This document shows positions 16,564 to 25,623 of a stretch of 64,000 nucleotides of DNA, piece by piece. Every line of letters starts with the position of its first letter. Position 1 is the first letter of the stretch. The notes beneath the pieces were generated by a model, which saw nothing but the letters and a program-made list of their open reading frames with translations, was not told where the DNA came from and did not search any database. The stretch covers positions 186,001 to 250,000 of the forward strand of contig CAVQBJ010000002.1 in assembly GCA_963710725.1 (NCBI GenBank), read 5' to 3'. This DNA comes from CAVQBJ01 sp963710725. GTDB lineage: Bacteria > Actinomycetota > Thermoleophilia > Solirubrobacterales > Solirubrobacteraceae. A program made the position numbers and the translations under genes.

Positions 16564-16670
16564 GTCCGCCTCAGCTTGCCAACTCCAGGCCCCCGTCGGT
16601 GGTTTGATGCGCAGGTCTGGGCGGAGAGCTGCCGAAGTACGAACAGCGCGGAGGCGCTCGAAGGACAACG

Positions 16671-19256
16671 GTGGAACAGACAGCGACCGCATCGCCGCAG
16701 GCCGAGCGCAGCGTGCGTCTCGTGTCGGCGCCGCACCCGGCAGGGCTCAGGCGCCGCGCGCCGCGCGCCGCGCGCTGGGTGCTCGCCCGCTCGCTCACCA
16801 TCGCCGCGGGCGCCGCGGCGGCCATTCCGGTGATCGTCTCGACCGTAAACGCGGCTCGCAGCGGCTGGGAGCCGGCGGCCGACCGCGCGATCATCGTCAC
16901 CCGGGCCTGGGACGTCTTCACCTCGCACACTCCGCTCGTCGGTCAGTACTCCGAGGCGAGCGGGATCACGGGTTACGCGCTCCACAGCCCCGGGCCGATG
17001 CTCTACTGGCTGCTGGCGATCCCGGCCCGCTTCGGTGGACCGGTCAGCCTCGAGGTGACGATGGGGGTGGTGAACGCGCTCGCGATCCTCGCGATCGTCG
17101 CCCTCGCCCGCCGCCGCGGCGGTCTCGTGCTCATGTTCGCGACCGCGGCGGCGATCGCGCTGATGTGCCAGTCGCTGCCCGCCGAGACCTTCCACGACAT
17201 GTGGAACCCGTCCGCAGGGCTGTTCCCGTTCCTGCTCCTCATCTTCCTGTGCTGGTCGGTGGCCTGCGGCGACCATCGCCTGCTGCCGGCGGTGGCGCTC
17301 GTCGCCAGCTACGTCGCGCAGGTTCATCTCATGTACGTCCTGCCGACGCTCGGACTGCTCGTCGTCGCCTGCTGTGGGCTGGCCACGGAGCGGCTGGCCT
17401 TCGCGGCCCCGGCATGGCGAGCGCGCGCGCGGGCCTTGCGGGCCGCGTGGTCCGGGCGCGGGCGACGCGATCGCGACGTGGGGTCGCCCGTGTTGCTGCC
17501 GCCGATGCAGGGCGGCGCCGTCCCGGCCGCCATCACCGCGCCGGCGGACATCGCCGCCACACGCCCGGCGCCGCCGGCGCGGCGCGGGCGACCGGGCGGC
17601 TCGCCGCGCCGGGTCGCAGCGCCCACATCGCTGCTGTTCGCCGCGCTCCTCGTCGGGCTGCTCGGGCGTTTCGCCGCGCAGCTGACGTTCGTCGGCGGCG
17701 CGCGAGCGGCGCAGCGTCCGCGTCGGCGGGCGACCACGCGGGTCGCGGCGATGCCGTCGCGGGCGCCGGTGGCCGCACCCGCTCGGGCGGCGGTGGCCGC
17801 GGTCGGGCCCTTGCCGGCAGCGGGAGCCCCGCCGGCAGCGGTGGTGCCCTTGCCGGCCGCGGGCCCCCCGCCGGCCGCGGTGGTGCCCTGGCCGGCCACG
17901 GCGCCCGCGCCGGAGGCGGTGGTGCCCGCGCTTGCCGCGGTGGTGCCCGCGCTTGCCGCGGTGGTGCCCGCGCCGGACACGGCGCCCGCGCCGGGAGCCC
18001 CCGCCCCGGAGCTCCCGCCGGCGCCGGCGCCTCCGCTAGCGCTGAGGATCGTGCCGCCGCCGGGTACCGCGGCCGTGGCGCCGAGGCCGCTCGTCGAGCG
18101 TCATCCCCCCGTCGAGCCGGGTCGCCGGCGCTCCTCGGTCGTGGTCTGGCTGGTGGTCGCGGTGCTGATCGGCCTCGTCTGCTGGACCCCGCCGATCGTC
18201 GACCAGCTGGCCGATCATCCCGGCAACCTCGGCCTGATCGCACAGACGGCGACGCGCGCGGAGCCGACCGTCGGCGCGGCCGTCGGCTGGCGCGCGGTCG
18301 TGCGCTCGGTCGGAGTGCGACCGTGGTGGCTATACGTGCCCGGCTCGCGCTGGGATCGTAAGCTCGACGTCCGCGCCGTGCCGAGCACCCTCGCGCGCGA
18401 TTCGACGATCGCGATACTCGCCGCGCTTGCGCTCGCCGGCTTGCTCGGGCTGTTGCGACGACGGCGCGACCTGACCGCCGCAGCGCTCATCGCCTTCGTC
18501 CTGTGCGCGGCGCTGGCCGTCAACGCTGCCGAGACGCCGACGATCCCGGTCATGGCCGCGACGCTCGGCTACACGCTGTGGTGGGGCTCGCTGCTCGGGA
18601 TGTGGACGTGGCTCGTCCTCGCCTGGTCGGCGTGGCTCGCCGCCGTGTGGCTCGCGAGACCGCTCGTGCGCCACCTGCATCGCCGGCTCGCCGCCCGGCG
18701 GCCTCACGTGCCTTCCTGGGCGCCCGCTGCCGCGGCGGTGCCGGCGGTCGTCCTGGCGCTCGGCGGTACGGCGGCGATCGGAAAGACCGTCGCCGCCACC
18801 GAGCAGCCCGACGAGCATCAGCAGGAGTACCGGCCGATCGCGGCGATCGCCGCGCAGCTGGACGCGCTGATCCCGGCCGGCCAGACGATCGACCTCACCT
18901 CGGGCCGGCTCGACTGGGCGACAATGCCGATCAAGCCCGCCGTCCGCTACTTCCTGGTGCGTCACGGCGATCGGGTGCTCGCCAAGGGCTCCGACGCGCG
19001 CCTCGGCAGCTGGTACGACCTCGGCCGGCGGCCCTACGGCTGGGTCGTGAACGTGAGCGATGGCCGCCGGGCGCCGTCGAGCGGATTCACGCTGGCCGTG
19101 CGCGTGCACTACGTCGACGGCTGGGGGCCGGAGACGCTCAGCGTATGGACCGCGCGCCGGCGCCCGTCCGCCGTTGGGCTTCGCGAGCGCCAGCGGGAGG
19201 CGCGTCGGCGGGCCCGCCTGCGGCGGGAGCGGGCGCGGGAGCGGGCGCGACGCTAG
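16671..19256 (+). CDS. Large membrane protein, GT-C glycosyltransferase-like, with a Pro/Ala-rich insert
   Basis: 861 residues from a GTG with AAGGA 6 nt upstream. Residues about 40-245 and 495-680 hold several hydrophobic helices. The segment YALHSPGPMLYWLLAIPARF follows the first outer loop, as in GT-C type arabinofuranosyl- or mannosyltransferase-like proteins. Between the two membrane halves lies a Pro/Ala/Val-rich insert of about 230 residues (about 245-480). It is encoded in part by tandem DNA repeats with VVPALAA as the unit. A Lys/Arg-rich soluble part ends the protein. The lipid-linked sugar donor class is inferred; no catalytic residue can be assigned with certainty. Confidence 0.65.
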   Translation: MEQTATASPQAERSVRLVSAPHPAGLRRRAPRAARWVLARSLTIAAGAAAAIPVIVSTVNAARSGWEPAADRAIIVTRAWDVFTSHTPLVGQYSEASGITGYALHSPGPMLYWLLAIPARFGGPVSLEVTMGVVNALAILAIVALARRRGGLVLMFATAAAIALMCQSLPAETFHDMWNPSAGLFPFLLLIFLCWSVACGDHRLLPAVALVASYVAQVHLMYVLPTLGLLVVACCGLATERLAFAAPAWRARARALRAAWSGRGRRDRDVGSPVLLPPMQGGAVPAAITAPADIAATRPAPPARRGRPGGSPRRVAAPTSLLFAALLVGLLGRFAAQLTFVGGARAAQRPRRRATTRVAAMPSRAPVAAPARAAVAAVGPLPAAGAPPAAVVPLPAAGPPPAAVVPWPATAPAPEAVVPALAAVVPALAAVVPAPDTAPAPGAPAPELPPAPAPPLALRIVPPPGTAAVAPRPLVERHPPVEPGRRRSSVVVWLVVAVLIGLVCWTPPIVDQLADHPGNLGLIAQTATRAEPTVGAAVGWRAVVRSVGVRPWWLYVPGSRWDRKLDVRAVPSTLARDSTIAILAALALAGLLGLLRRRRDLTAAALIAFVLCAALAVNAAETPTIPVMAATLGYTLWWGSLLGMWTWLVLAWSAWLAAVWLARPLVRHLHRRLAARRPHVPSWAPAAAAVPAVVLALGGTAAIGKTVAATEQPDEHQQEYRPIAAIAAQLDALIPAGQTIDLTSGRLDWATMPIKPAVRYFLVRHGDRVLAKGSDARLGSWYDLGRRPYGWVVNVSDGRRAPSSGFTLAVRVHYVDGWGPETLSVWTARRRPSAVGLRERQREARRRARLRRERARERARR
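17800..17995 (+). repeat. In-frame low-complexity tandem repeats inside the GT-C-like gene
   Basis: Units of about 21 and 27 bp built on GCGGTGGTGCCC recur here. Two identical 21-bp copies are adjacent near 17935-17976. They encode the Pro/Ala/Val-rich insert (VVPLPAA, VVPALAA) and keep the frame open, so they vary in length without breaking the gene. Confidence 0.7.
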
Positions 19257-19354
19257 CGGCCGGAACGCCTGAGCGGATCGGCATCACCGCGACCGCGGTA
19301 TAACATCGCGCTGCGCAGCGACAGGTATTCTCGTGGGCAAGGGGGCCCGGAGAG

Positions 19355-22300
19355 ATGGCCGCAGGGCCAGCAGGCTCAGCTCGGGGTAGGTCAGAGGGCG
19401 CCGAACAGGCGCTCCGCCGGAGGTTGCCCGGTTGGTCCCGCGGTGCCATCTACGCGAGCTTCGCGGTGCTCGCGCTGCTGGCCGTCGGCGCGTTCGGGCT
19501 CTTCGCCGACCTGGCCGCCGGCCAGCCGGACTGCACGGACACCTGGACGGCCACGGGGGGCGGCTTATGGACCACGGCGGGCGACTGGACCACCGACGCC
19601 GACACTCACGCGGTGCCGACGGCGAGCGACGACGTTTGCATCACGACGTCCGGCACCTACACGGTGACGCTCAACGCACCGGTGACGGTGAACTCCATCA
19701 CGGTCGGCGGCGGCTCGGGGAGCGGCACCCAGACGCTGCTCCTCCAGGGCAGCGCCGCGGCCGGCGCCACCCTCACGCTGACCGCGAACAGCACGATCGC
19801 CATCGGCGGGACTCTCGATCTCGATGGCACCGCCGCGCTCGTGCCCCCGCCCCCCTCGTCGAGCGGCACGGCCCTCCCGATTCTCACCAACAACGGCTCG
19901 CTGCAGTTCGCTGGCGACGAGCCCGACGAGCTCGAGGTGGAGTTGGACAACGCGGCCGGCGGCGTGGTCGGCGTCGCCACGCCGTACGCGGAGCAGGACA
20001 CGGCGACTCCGACGACCAACGACGGGTCGTTCACGATCGACAACGGGGATATCTTCGCGCTGTCGAACGGGGCGTCGTTCACCAACGATGCCTCGGTGGC
20101 CAACGCGGGCTCGCTGACGCTCAGCGACTCCACGTGGACGCAGTCGGTCACCGCGTCAGGGGCCCAGCAATCCGGCAACCCGATCGCCCTCACCGACAGC
20201 ACGTTCGACGACTCCGCCGGCGCCGGCCAGTTCCAGCTGCTCGGAGACGTCTACCTGTACGGCACGATCCCCGCCGGGCAGACCGTCACCGTGACGGCAA
20301 CGAGCAGCGCGAACTCCTTCGCGATCATCAGCGACAACGTCACCAACGACGGCACGCTGATCCTCGATGCCGCCGGCGGCGAGAGCTACGCCGACCTCCA
20401 GGCCTACGTCGACCCCCCGACGTTCACCAACAACGGCACCGTGGAGGCCGAGCAGGCCAGTGGAGCCACCGGCCTCAACTACCTCGAGGTGGACTTCGAT
20501 AACACCAGCGCCGGCAAGATCGAGGTCCTCAGCGGCACGCTCTCGCAGGACTCCGGCACGACCACCACCAACGACGGCACCATCACGGAGGACGCGAGCG
20601 CGTCGGCGGCCGCGGCGTTCGACGTCACCGACGAGTCGACGCTCACCAACGACTCGGATGGCACGCTGGCGTTCGACATCGCCAGCGCGAGCAGCTTCGG
20701 AGCCATCAGCTTCGCCTCAGGCACCACGTTCAACCTGGACGGCGGCGGCGCCAGCCCGACCCTGGTCGGCGGCTACGCACCGCCCGTCGGCACCGAGTTC
20801 GACGTGATCACCGGCACCGATCCGGGCACGTTCACCGCGGTGACCAACAACTTCCACGCCGACTACAGCAATGCGGCGTTCATCGGACTCGTGCGCGACC
20901 CGGACAGCACGGCCACCACCGTGTCCGCCTCCCCCACCGCGACGACCTACGGGGCCAACGTCGCCGTCAAGGCCACGATCACGACGGGCCCCGGCGGCGT
21001 GGGCAACCCAGGCGGCGCGGTCGTCTTCTTCGCCGACGGGAACACGCTGCTGGGAACGGCCACGCCGTCGACAACCGCCGGGGTGACCACGGCAACGCTG
21101 AACGTGCCCAATCTCGCCGTCGGCGCTCACACGATCACCGCGAGCTACCAAGGGAGCGGCGACTACGCGGCGTCGGCATCGACCACCGCGCAGGTGACGA
21201 TCACCCAGGCGCCAACCACGACCACGCTGAAGAGCTCCGCCAATCCGGCCACCTTCGGCCAGTTCGTGACCTTCACCGCGACCGTCCCCGGCGTGGCGGG
21301 GGCCACCGCCCCGACCGGCACGGTCGAGTTCAAGGACGGCAACACGCCGCTCGGGTCGGCCACCTTGTCCACGAGCGCCAACGCGACCACCGCCACGCTG
21401 ACCGTCTCCACGCTTGCCGTCGGATCACACTCGATCACCGCGTCCTACCTCGGCAACGCCAGCTACGGGTCGAGCACCTCGAGCCCCGCGCTGAGCCAGG
21501 CCGTCGACAAGGCGACCCCGACGACCACGGTGTCGCCCAGCAGCAACTCGATCACCTTTGGCCAGTCGGTCACGTTCAAGGCGACCGTCACCGGCCCCGC
21601 GGGCGCCACCGCCCCGGCCGGCACGGTCGAATTCAAGGACGGCAACACGCTGCTCGGGTCGGGCACGCTCTCGACCACCGGCGGTGTGACCACGGCTACG
21701 TTCACGACCGGCACGCTCGGGGGCGGCCTGCAATCGATCAGCGCGGACTACCAGGGCAACGGCAGCTACGCCGCGGCCGCGTCGGCCAGCCCCGCGCAGG
21801 TCACGGTGCACCAGGCCGCGACCACGATCGCGCTGAAGACCTCCGTCAACCCCTCCACGTTCGGCGAGTCCGTGACCTTCACGGCGACGGTCACCGGCGT
21901 GGCGGGAGCGGCCGCCCCGATCGGCACCGTGACCTTCACCGGCGCCAGCCCGTCGCCCGTGACGGTTTCGCTGTCCACGACCGACGGGGTGACCACGGCG
22001 ACGCTGACGACGTCGGCGCTCACCGTCGCAGCGCATTCGATCACCGCGACCTACGCCGGCAGCGCCAACTACGAGTCGAGCACCTCGAGCCCGGCCCTGA
22101 GCCAGACCGTCAACAAGGCGACCCCGACCGTCACCGTCTCGCCCTCCAGCGGCTCGGTCACCTTCGGCCAGTCGGTCACCTTCACGGCGACGGTCGCCGG
22201 TCCGGCGGGAGCCGCCGCCCCGACCGGCACGGTGACGTTCACCGGCGCCAGCGCATCGCCCGTGACGGTCTCGCTGTCCACGACCGCGGGCGTGACGACG

Positions 22301-23554
22301 GCGACGCTGACGACGTCGGCGCTGACCCCGGGGTCGCACTCGATCATCGCCGCCTACGCGGGCAACGGCGACTATGCGGTGGCCACGTCGCCCAGCCCCG
22401 CGCAGGTCACCGTCACCGAGGCGACGCCGAAGGTCGCGGTCACGCTCTCCAGCTCCTCCGTCAACGTCGGCCAGCCGGTCACCTTCACGGCGACGGTCTC
22501 CGGTCCGCCGGGAGCCGCGGCCCCGACTGGCACGGTCACCTTCTTCGATCGCAGCACGCCACTCGGCACACCGGTGCCGCTGGCCACGACCGCCGGCGCG
22601 AGCACCGCCATCGCCGCGCTGACCACGTCCGCGCTGGCCGCCGGGTCGCACGCGATCACCGCCACCTACAACGGCAACGCCGACTACAAGTCGAGCGCGA
22701 CGCCGACGCCGCTGCAGCAGAGCGTCAATCCACCGTCGGTGACCGCGAACCAGTCGACGTCGAGCACCACGACGACGTCAACCTCGGCGACCTCGAGCGC
22801 GGCCGCCAGCATGAACACCGCTTCGACGACCACGTCGAGCACCACGACGACCACCTCCTCGACCACCACCCCGGTGCCACCACCGGTCCTCTACACGTCC
22901 GAGAACGTCGCGCCGGTCAACGGCAAGGTGTACGTCGAGCTGCCGCCCGGAGCCACCCTCAGCCGCGCGTCGGCGGCGCGCGCGCGCGTCGCCTCGGAGA
23001 GCCTGAGCAAGGGCACGCACTTCATCCCGCTCACGCAGGCGCGCCAGATCCCCGTCGGCTCGATCCTCGACACTCTCGGAGGGACGGTCGCGATCACCGC
23101 GGCGACCACCTCGAAGGGCCAGTACTCCACCGGCGATTTCACCGCCGGCGTCTTCAAGCTGCTGCAGGCCCGCGGCCAGAAGGGCCTCACCGACATCACG
23201 CTGATGGACACGCTCAATCGCAACAAGGTGTGCGCGTCGGTCGGCAAGAAGGCCTCCGCCGCCCGCAACGTGAGCAACAAGGTGCTCGGTCTGCTCAAGA
23301 GCACCGATCACGGGAAGTTCAGCACGCGCGGCGACTACAGCGCGGCCACCGTGCGCGGGACCGAGTACAGCGTGCAGGACACCTGCGCGGGCACGCTGAC
23401 GGCGGTGACGCGCGGATCAGTGGTCGTCGACTACTTCCGCCGCCACAAGAACCTGGTGGTCGCAGCGGGCCAGGCCTTCCTGGCCAAGGCGTCGGGCGGC
23501 CCGAGCACGGTCGTCACGATCGGCAAGAAGCCGAAGAAGAGTCCGCGAGGCTAG
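19355..23554 (+). CDS. Large surface protein with six Ig-like repeats and a FecR-like C-terminal module
   Basis: 1399 residues. The ATG is preceded by GGAG; TATAAC (19299-19304) and TATTCT (19326-19331) are candidate -10 boxes. One membrane helix (about 31-52) follows an Arg-rich start. Residues about 60-510 are a Gly/Thr/Asn-rich beta-repeat region (NDGTL, TFTNNGT motifs), like autotransporter passenger repeats. Residues about 518-1126 hold six bacterial Ig-like domains of about 100 residues, each with TFGQSVTFTATV and a TGTVxF strand. A Thr/Ser linker leads to a C-terminal module (about 1185-1390) with VRGTEYSVQDTCAGTLTAV, shared with the FecR-like protein at 3838-5097. There is no LPXTG motif. 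Likely exported and cell-attached; role in adhesion is inferred. Confidence 0.8.
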   Translation: MAAGPAGSARGRSEGAEQALRRRLPGWSRGAIYASFAVLALLAVGAFGLFADLAAGQPDCTDTWTATGGGLWTTAGDWTTDADTHAVPTASDDVCITTSGTYTVTLNAPVTVNSITVGGGSGSGTQTLLLQGSAAAGATLTLTANSTIAIGGTLDLDGTAALVPPPPSSSGTALPILTNNGSLQFAGDEPDELEVELDNAAGGVVGVATPYAEQDTATPTTNDGSFTIDNGDIFALSNGASFTNDASVANAGSLTLSDSTWTQSVTASGAQQSGNPIALTDSTFDDSAGAGQFQLLGDVYLYGTIPAGQTVTVTATSSANSFAIISDNVTNDGTLILDAAGGESYADLQAYVDPPTFTNNGTVEAEQASGATGLNYLEVDFDNTSAGKIEVLSGTLSQDSGTTTTNDGTITEDASASAAAAFDVTDESTLTNDSDGTLAFDIASASSFGAISFASGTTFNLDGGGASPTLVGGYAPPVGTEFDVITGTDPGTFTAVTNNFHADYSNAAFIGLVRDPDSTATTVSASPTATTYGANVAVKATITTGPGGVGNPGGAVVFFADGNTLLGTATPSTTAGVTTATLNVPNLAVGAHTITASYQGSGDYAASASTTAQVTITQAPTTTTLKSSANPATFGQFVTFTATVPGVAGATAPTGTVEFKDGNTPLGSATLSTSANATTATLTVSTLAVGSHSITASYLGNASYGSSTSSPALSQAVDKATPTTTVSPSSNSITFGQSVTFKATVTGPAGATAPAGTVEFKDGNTLLGSGTLSTTGGVTTATFTTGTLGGGLQSISADYQGNGSYAAAASASPAQVTVHQAATTIALKTSVNPSTFGESVTFTATVTGVAGAAAPIGTVTFTGASPSPVTVSLSTTDGVTTATLTTSALTVAAHSITATYAGSANYESSTSSPALSQTVNKATPTVTVSPSSGSVTFGQSVTFTATVAGPAGAAAPTGTVTFTGASASPVTVSLSTTAGVTTATLTTSALTPGSHSIIAAYAGNGDYAVATSPSPAQVTVTEATPKVAVTLSSSSVNVGQPVTFTATVSGPPGAAAPTGTVTFFDRSTPLGTPVPLATTAGASTAIAALTTSALAAGSHAITATYNGNADYKSSATPTPLQQSVNPPSVTANQSTSSTTTTSTSATSSAAASMNTASTTTSSTTTTTSSTTTPVPPPVLYTSENVAPVNGKVYVELPPGATLSRASAARARVASESLSKGTHFIPLTQARQIPVGSILDTLGGTVAITAATTSKGQYSTGDFTAGVFKLLQARGQKGLTDITLMDTLNRNKVCASVGKKASAARNVSNKVLGLLKSTDHGKFSTRGDYSAATVRGTEYSVQDTCAGTLTAVTRGSVVVDYFRRHKNLVVAAGQAFLAKASGGPSTVVTIGKKPKKSPRG
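20910..22730 (+). repeat. Six tandem ~300-bp repeats encoding Ig-like domains
   Basis: Each unit is about 300 bp and encodes one Ig-like domain (unit starts near 20910, 21205, 21510, 21810, 22110 and 22415). Units 2-5 are most alike at DNA level, with shared runs such as TTCGGCCAGTCGGTCACCTT. This is a site for recombination that changes domain number. Confidence 0.8.
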
Positions 23555-23585
23555 GCGAAACCCTGCTGAGCGGGCCTTTCGAGAG

Positions 23586-23658
<73 letters not shown>

Positions 23659-23819
23659 GGGCGGCGGTGCGCTGCGGCACCGCCCGAGGCAGCTTACCGG
23701 CCCACGCAGGGGCGCCCGCGCTCCGTCCCGCGTGTCACGCCGTGGCGTCGCCCCGCAACGACCGCCGGCGCCGCACCGGGCCTCCCGCGTCGGTCGCATT
23801 GCGACCTCCGTGGCGCCGT

Positions 23820-24070
23820 CGGACCCGAATCGCCCGCGCGCGGCACGCTCGCGCACCAGTTCCGTTTCGCGCCCGACACGCGGCGTGACACGCGGGACGC
23901 CGCCGTCACCGTCGCGTGACGGTTGCGCGAGGGGTGTGGTGGCTTTGTGCCCGCATAGTGTGCATGAGGGACCACACCCCCCGGCGCCCGGTCGCCGCGA
24001 CCGACGCGCGGCGCGCTCGCGCGACCCTCCCGTCACATACCCGACGCGCCGGCGTGACATAGGCGGCGCA
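23820..24070 (-). repeat. Dispersed repeat region, copy 2 (hairpin core 23931-23980, inverted relative to copy 1)
   Basis: The core is GGGGTGTGGT (23931-23940) paired with ACCACACCCC (23971-23980), a 50-nt hairpin as in copy 1. Read on the minus strand it carries the loop word GCACACTATGCGG seen in copy 1. It then has the 16-mer GTCACGCGACGGTGAC identical to copy 1 (plus-strand coordinates 23905-23920) and GCGCGAGCGTGCCGCGCGC. The rest of gap 23659-24235 holds a C-rich low-complexity stretch near 24090-24150 and a TATAAG box at 24199-24204 that may serve the kinase gene. Confidence 0.7.
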
Positions 24071-24235
24071 TCTGCGACTGTCGCGCCACCCGGCACCCGC
24101 CGCCCCACCGCCCCGCCGGCCACCGCCCCGCCGCCCCGCCGGCACCCCGCGGCAACACCCGCTCAAACCTCCGCAACTCAAACGACATAGCCCGCAGCTA
24201 TAAGACGCCGCGGGCGAAATGCCGATGTTGGCGTC

Positions 24236-25219
24236 ATGAGGGTGCTGCCAGGAGGGCGAGCACGTGCCCTGCTCGGAGGGATCGGGTTGGCCACAGGGCT
24301 CGGAATCGGAGCGACGATCGCGCGTGGGCCGGCGCTGGCCTGGGCGCTGACCGGGGGTCTGGCCGCGGCCGCGGCGCTCCTCGTCTGGCGCATCGTCGCG
24401 CTGCAGAGCTCGATGGCGGACCTGCGTCGTGGCGCCGCGGAGGCCGCCGAGGCCAACGAGGCGAAGAGCCGGTTCCTGGCGAACATGTCGCACGAGCTGC
24501 GCACGCCGCTGAACGGGATCATGGGCTTCGCCGAGCTGTTGCACGACGGTCATCTCGGGGCCGTGAGCCCCGAGCAGTCCGAGGGCCTGGCCGACATCCT
24601 CACGAGCTCGCGCCATCTGCTCGCGCTCGTCAACGACATTCTCGACCTCTCGCGCGTGGCGTCGGGACGCCTCGTCTTCCATCCGGAGCTGTTCGAGCCA
24701 CGGGTCACCGTCCGCGAGTGCGTCGACGCGCTGCGGCCGATCGCCGACGCCGGGCGGGTGCAGCTCGACTTCGACGCCGCGCACGAGATCGGGCGCGTGC
24801 GCCTCGATCCCGGCAAGCTGCGCCAGGTCGTCCTCAACTATCTCTCCAACGCGATCGACTTCACGCCGGCCGGCGGGCGCGTCGACGTCCGCCTCTCGAT
24901 CACCGGCGACCGGCTGCGGGTCGAGGTGAGCGACACCGGCCCCGGCATCTCGCCGCGCGATCACGAGCGTGTGTTCTTCGAGTTCGAGCAGCTGCACTGC
25001 GCGGCGCGTCGCCGCGGCGGGACGGGCCTCGGGCTCGCCGTCACGAAGCGGATCGTCGAGGCGCAGGGCGGTTTCGTCGGCGTCGAGAGCGCGCTCGGCC
25101 AGGGCAGCACCTTCTTCGCCGAGCTGCCGATCGCCGAACCGATCACGGTGCCGGCACGGCCCGAGGTTCGGCGTCTGCCCGACGGGCCCGCCGTGCGGGT
25201 TCAGGAGGCGGCCGCGTGA
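24236..25219 (+). CDS. Membrane sensor histidine kinase
   Basis: 327 residues. Two close hydrophobic helices (about 11-29 and 32-53) with almost no loop suggest membrane sensing rather than an external domain. The HisKA phospho-acceptor is H86 in MSHELRTPLNG. The HATPase domain (about 180-300) has YLSNAIDFTP in place of the N box, with DTGPGI and GTGLGLAV as G boxes. The kinase autophosphorylates and passes phosphate to a response regulator. The next gene, a single-REC regulator, overlaps its stop, so it is the likely partner. TATAAG lies about 31 nt upstream of the ATG. Confidence 0.93.
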   Translation: MRVLPGGRARALLGGIGLATGLGIGATIARGPALAWALTGGLAAAAALLVWRIVALQSSMADLRRGAAEAAEANEAKSRFLANMSHELRTPLNGIMGFAELLHDGHLGAVSPEQSEGLADILTSSRHLLALVNDILDLSRVASGRLVFHPELFEPRVTVRECVDALRPIADAGRVQLDFDAAHEIGRVRLDPGKLRQVVLNYLSNAIDFTPAGGRVDVRLSITGDRLRVEVSDTGPGISPRDHERVFFEFEQLHCAARRRGGTGLGLAVTKRIVEAQGGFVGVESALGQGSTFFAELPIAEPITVPARPEVRRLPDGPAVRVQEAAA

Positions 25220-25623
25220 TTCGCCCGGCGATCGAGCCGGTCCGTGTCCTCGTGGCCGACGACCACCCGATCAACCTGCGGCTCACGAGGCGACTGCTCG
25301 AGATCGACGGACACGACGTCCACGCCGTCGGCCGCGGCGACGAGGCGCTCGAGGCGGCGCTCGAGCTCACCCCCGATCTGATCGTCGCCGACCTCTACCT
25401 GCCCGGTCTGAATGGCCTCGAGGTCGCCCGGCGGCTGAAGTCCGAGCCGGCGACCTGCGCCCTGCGCATCGTCGCGTTCACCGCGGCGGCGATGGAGAGC
25501 GACCGCGTGATCGCGCTGCGAGCCGGCTTCGACGACTACCTGGCCAAGCCCGTCTCGGCCCTGCAGTTTGCGCGCTTCATCGCCGCGCAGCTCGATCCGC
25601 TCGCGCTCGGGGTGGCGGGATGA
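25216..25623 (+). CDS. Single-domain response regulator (CheY-like)
   Basis: 135 residues from a GTG overlapping the kinase stop (GTGA); CAGGAGG sits 8 nt upstream inside the kinase gene. The whole protein is one REC domain: acidic pocket ADDHP (D15, D16), phospho-acceptor D59 in VADLYLPGLNG, and the conserved Lys in YLAKPVS. There is no output domain, so it probably relays phosphate or acts through protein contact. The most likely target is the REC-REC-GAF-HD-GYP protein encoded next (ATGA overlap). Confidence 0.93.
   Translation: MIRPAIEPVRVLVADDHPINLRLTRRLLEIDGHDVHAVGRGDEALEAALELTPDLIVADLYLPGLNGLEVARRLKSEPATCALRIVAFTAAAMESDRVIALRAGFDDYLAKPVSALQFARFIAAQLDPLALGVAG

Noticed and set aside
21163..22665. 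Ladder of similar minus-strand ORFs of about 92 residues
   Set aside because: They are the antisense image of the six Ig-like repeats; their likeness comes from the plus-strand repeats.
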